6,089 nt of DNA, from contig DEFL01000002.1 in assembly GCA_002350845.1 (NCBI GenBank), forward strand, positions 1 to 6,089, given 5' to 3'. Made by a program: the position numbers and the translations under genes. Numbering within the stretch: position 1 is the first letter of the stretch; each line of letters begins with the position of its first letter. Below are positions 4,969 through 6,089 of this stretch, piece after piece. Source of the DNA: Christensenella sp. UBA2853 (lineage in GTDB: Bacteria > Bacillota > Clostridia > Christensenellales > Aristaeellaceae). The notes under the pieces are model-generated. The model saw only the letters and a program-made list of their open reading frames with translations. It was not told where the DNA came from and did no database searches.

Positions 4969-6089
4969 ATGGGCGACAAATACGCGGTTAGAACCATTCG
5001 CCTGTGCGAAAAAGACTGCCTGTGCCTGTATGTTTGCTCTACCGGCGCGTCAGACACAGAAAACAGCGTGATCGACAAGGACAAGTGCATTGGCTGCGGC
5101 GCATGCGCAGAGGCGTGCCCCGCCGGGGCGATCAGCCTGGTGCCGAGGGAATACCCTCCCCAGCAGAAAAAAACCGAACAGGTGATTGCCACCCTGCGGC
5201 AGCTGGTATCCTCAAAAACGGAGCAGGAGCAGATGGCCTCCGGTCTTCCGGGAACGCTGGCGGAGGCGATTGCCAGATCCAACCGCGTCATGGCGGAGGA
5301 TCTGATCCGGGAAGCGGGTTATATGCTGCCCCAGAGCGGAAACACAAACGAAGTGCTGACATCCTTGCTGAAGCAATTCGCCGATACTCCGGGTTTTCCC
5401 CGGGAGGACGCTCAATTTCTGCTGAATACCATTTCTTTTAACGAGCCGAAAAAGAAGGAGGAACAAACCATGGAAACCTGGAAATGCACCGTATGCGGCT
5501 ATATCCACGAAGGCCTCCTCACCGAGGATTTCATCTGCCCCCGCTGCAAGCAGCCCGCCTCAAAATTTGTGAAGGTAGAGCCGGAAACACCGAAAAAGAA
5601 TCCCTATGCCGGAACGCAGACCGAAAAGAACCTGGAAACCGCCTTTGCCGGCGAATCCCAAGCTCGTAACAAATATACCTATTTCGCCTCCCGAGCCAAG
5701 AAGGACGGTTTCGAACAGATTGCCGCCCTGTTCCTGAAAACAGCCGATAACGAAAAAGAGCACGCCAAGATGTGGTTTAAGGAACTGAACGGCATCGGCG
5801 ATACAGCGCAGAATCTTGCGGCGGCAGCTGACGGCGAAAACTATGAATGGACCGATATGTACGAGGGCTTCGCCGTTACCGCGGAAAAAGAGGGGTTCCC
5901 TGCCCTGGCCGCCAAGTTCCGCGCCGTGGCTGCCATTGAAAAGCACCATGAAGAGCGCTATCGGGCGCTGCTTAAAAACGTGGAGATGCAGGAAGTGTTC
6001 CAGAAGAGCGAGGTCAAGGTGTGGGAATGCCGCAACTGCGGCCACATCGTGGTTGGCACCAAGGCGCCGGAGGTATGCCCGGTATGCGC
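4969..6089 (+). CDS. Ferredoxin-rubrerythrin fusion, 3' end beyond window
   Basis: One uninterrupted frame of 373 codons runs to the window edge. Residues 1-~60 form a 2x[4Fe-4S] ferredoxin: an unusual first motif C13-x3-C17-x-C19-x3-C23, then the classic C40-x2-C43-x2-C46-x3-C50-P. Residues ~65-157 are a helical region of unknown fold. Residues 158-167 (NEPKKKEEQT) look like a former intergenic leader read as protein. From M168 follows a rubrerythrin: rubredoxin-like C173/C176/C190/C193, a ferritin-like domain with E229, E262-x2-H265 and E324-x2-H327, and a second rubredoxin-like site C354/C357/C370/C373. Rubrerythrin reduces H2O2 to water in the cytoplasm using reduced rubredoxin or ferredoxin. 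The gene starts 4 nt after the preceding stop, with only a weak G-rich ribosome site, so translation is probably coupled. A lost stop codon, a true fusion or a one-base sequence error are all possible. Confidence 0.8.
   Translation, partial: MGDKYAVRTIRLCEKDCLCLYVCSTGASDTENSVIDKDKCIGCGACAEACPAGAISLVPREYPPQQKKTEQVIATLRQLVSSKTEQEQMASGLPGTLAEAIARSNRVMAEDLIREAGYMLPQSGNTNEVLTSLLKQFADTPGFPREDAQFLLNTISFNEPKKKEEQTMETWKCTVCGYIHEGLLTEDFICPRCKQPASKFVKVEPETPKKNPYAGTQTEKNLETAFAGESQARNKYTYFASRAKKDGFEQIAALFLKTADNEKEHAKMWFKELNGIGDTAQNLAAAADGENYEWTDMYEGFAVTAEKEGFPALAAKFRAVAAIEKHHEERYRALLKNVEMQEVFQKSEVKVWECRNCGHIVVGTKAPEVCPVC
5455..5472 (+). promoter_or_regulatory. Internal ribosome-binding site and ATG inside the fusion frame
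   Basis: AAGGAGG (5455-5461), spacer AACAAACC and ATG (5470-5472) form the strongest translation start of this operon, although no stop codon separates it from the ferredoxin. It is evidence that ferredoxin and rubrerythrin were, or still are, initiated separately. Confidence 0.8.
5470..6089 (+). CDS. rbr: Rubrerythrin as a separate product from an internal start (partial)
   Basis: The rubrerythrin module of the long frame has its own complete initiation signal: AAGGAGG at 5455-5461, 8 nt, then ATG at 5470. Started here the protein begins METWKCTVCGYIHEG, the natural N-terminus of a rubrerythrin with an N-terminal rubredoxin domain. At least 206 residues are in the window: rubredoxin-like (1-~35), ferritin-like with GESQARNKY and two ExxH pairs (~50-175), and a C-terminal rubredoxin-like domain whose four cysteines are all present, so only a few residues are missing. 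Rd-ferritin-Rd order is less common than the classical ferritin-Rd order. This entry is an alternative or additional reading of the same DNA as the fusion entry; the strength of the internal site makes a free rubrerythrin likely even if the fusion is also made. Confidence 0.75.
   Translation, partial: METWKCTVCGYIHEGLLTEDFICPRCKQPASKFVKVEPETPKKNPYAGTQTEKNLETAFAGESQARNKYTYFASRAKKDGFEQIAALFLKTADNEKEHAKMWFKELNGIGDTAQNLAAAADGENYEWTDMYEGFAVTAEKEGFPALAAKFRAVAAIEKHHEERYRALLKNVEMQEVFQKSEVKVWECRNCGHIVVGTKAPEVCPVC

Noticed and set aside
4494..5291. 265-codon open frame on the minus strand
   Set aside because: It lies antisense to the rubredoxin and ferredoxin coding regions, whose cysteine motifs are unmistakable. 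It has no domain and no ribosome site and is a product of G+C-rich codon use.
5004..5441. 145-codon plus-strand frame
   Set aside because: Out of frame with the ferredoxin CxxC motifs. Its product is Arg/Pro-rich nonsense. Its stop is the TAA discussed for the T run.
5560..6045. 161-codon minus-strand frame
   Set aside because: Antisense to rubrerythrin, which has all its metal ligands.

Overview
The window looks like chromosomal DNA of an anaerobic, low-to-moderate GC Firmicute of the class Clostridia, probably a gut Oscillospiraceae- or Lachnospiraceae-type organism. The basis is the pairing of an ECF sigma factor with a large-ectodomain membrane anti-sigma, a PerR/rubredoxin/ferredoxin/rubrerythrin set typical of strict anaerobes, AAGGAGG-type Shine-Dalgarno sites and a TTGACT/TATAAT promoter. 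The assignment rests on gene style only, not on any marker gene.

Layout. (1) Positions 62-2399, minus strand: a two-gene sigma/anti-sigma unit. An ECF sigma factor (1878-2399) overlaps the start of a single-pass membrane protein with a short cytoplasmic N-terminus and about 540 extracytoplasmic residues (62-1891). (2) Positions 2400 to about 3870: about 1.5 kb with no convincing intact gene. It has the marks of a decayed integrative element or insertion hot spot: small hairpins, a 5'-truncated minus-strand gene end (2737-2907) with its own terminator, two oppositely facing terminators, a 45-nt tRNA-Arg(CCT) 3' fragment ending in CCA and cut at the anticodon loop (3091-3135), and nine copies of GTTAGC within about 750 bp. 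(3) Positions 3873-6089, plus strand: an oxidative-stress operon. A sigma-A-type promoter is followed by a perfect 7-1-7 Per box and then perR, a double-rubredoxin protein that appears to start at CTG, and a long reading frame joining a 2x[4Fe-4S] ferredoxin module to a rubredoxin-ferritin-rubredoxin rubrerythrin. That frame runs off the right edge.

How the genes work together. PerR should sense peroxide through its regulatory metal site and repress its own operon through the Per box. On peroxide exposure the operon would supply a rubrerythrin (H2O2 reduction to water at a di-iron site) and iron-sulfur/rubredoxin electron carriers to feed it. The most unusual point is that the ferredoxin and rubrerythrin are in one uninterrupted frame, while a textbook ribosome-binding site and ATG for rubrerythrin alone remain inside it. 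The locus could therefore make a fused electron-donor/peroxidase, a free rubrerythrin, or both. A one-base deletion in a T run is a concrete alternative explanation.
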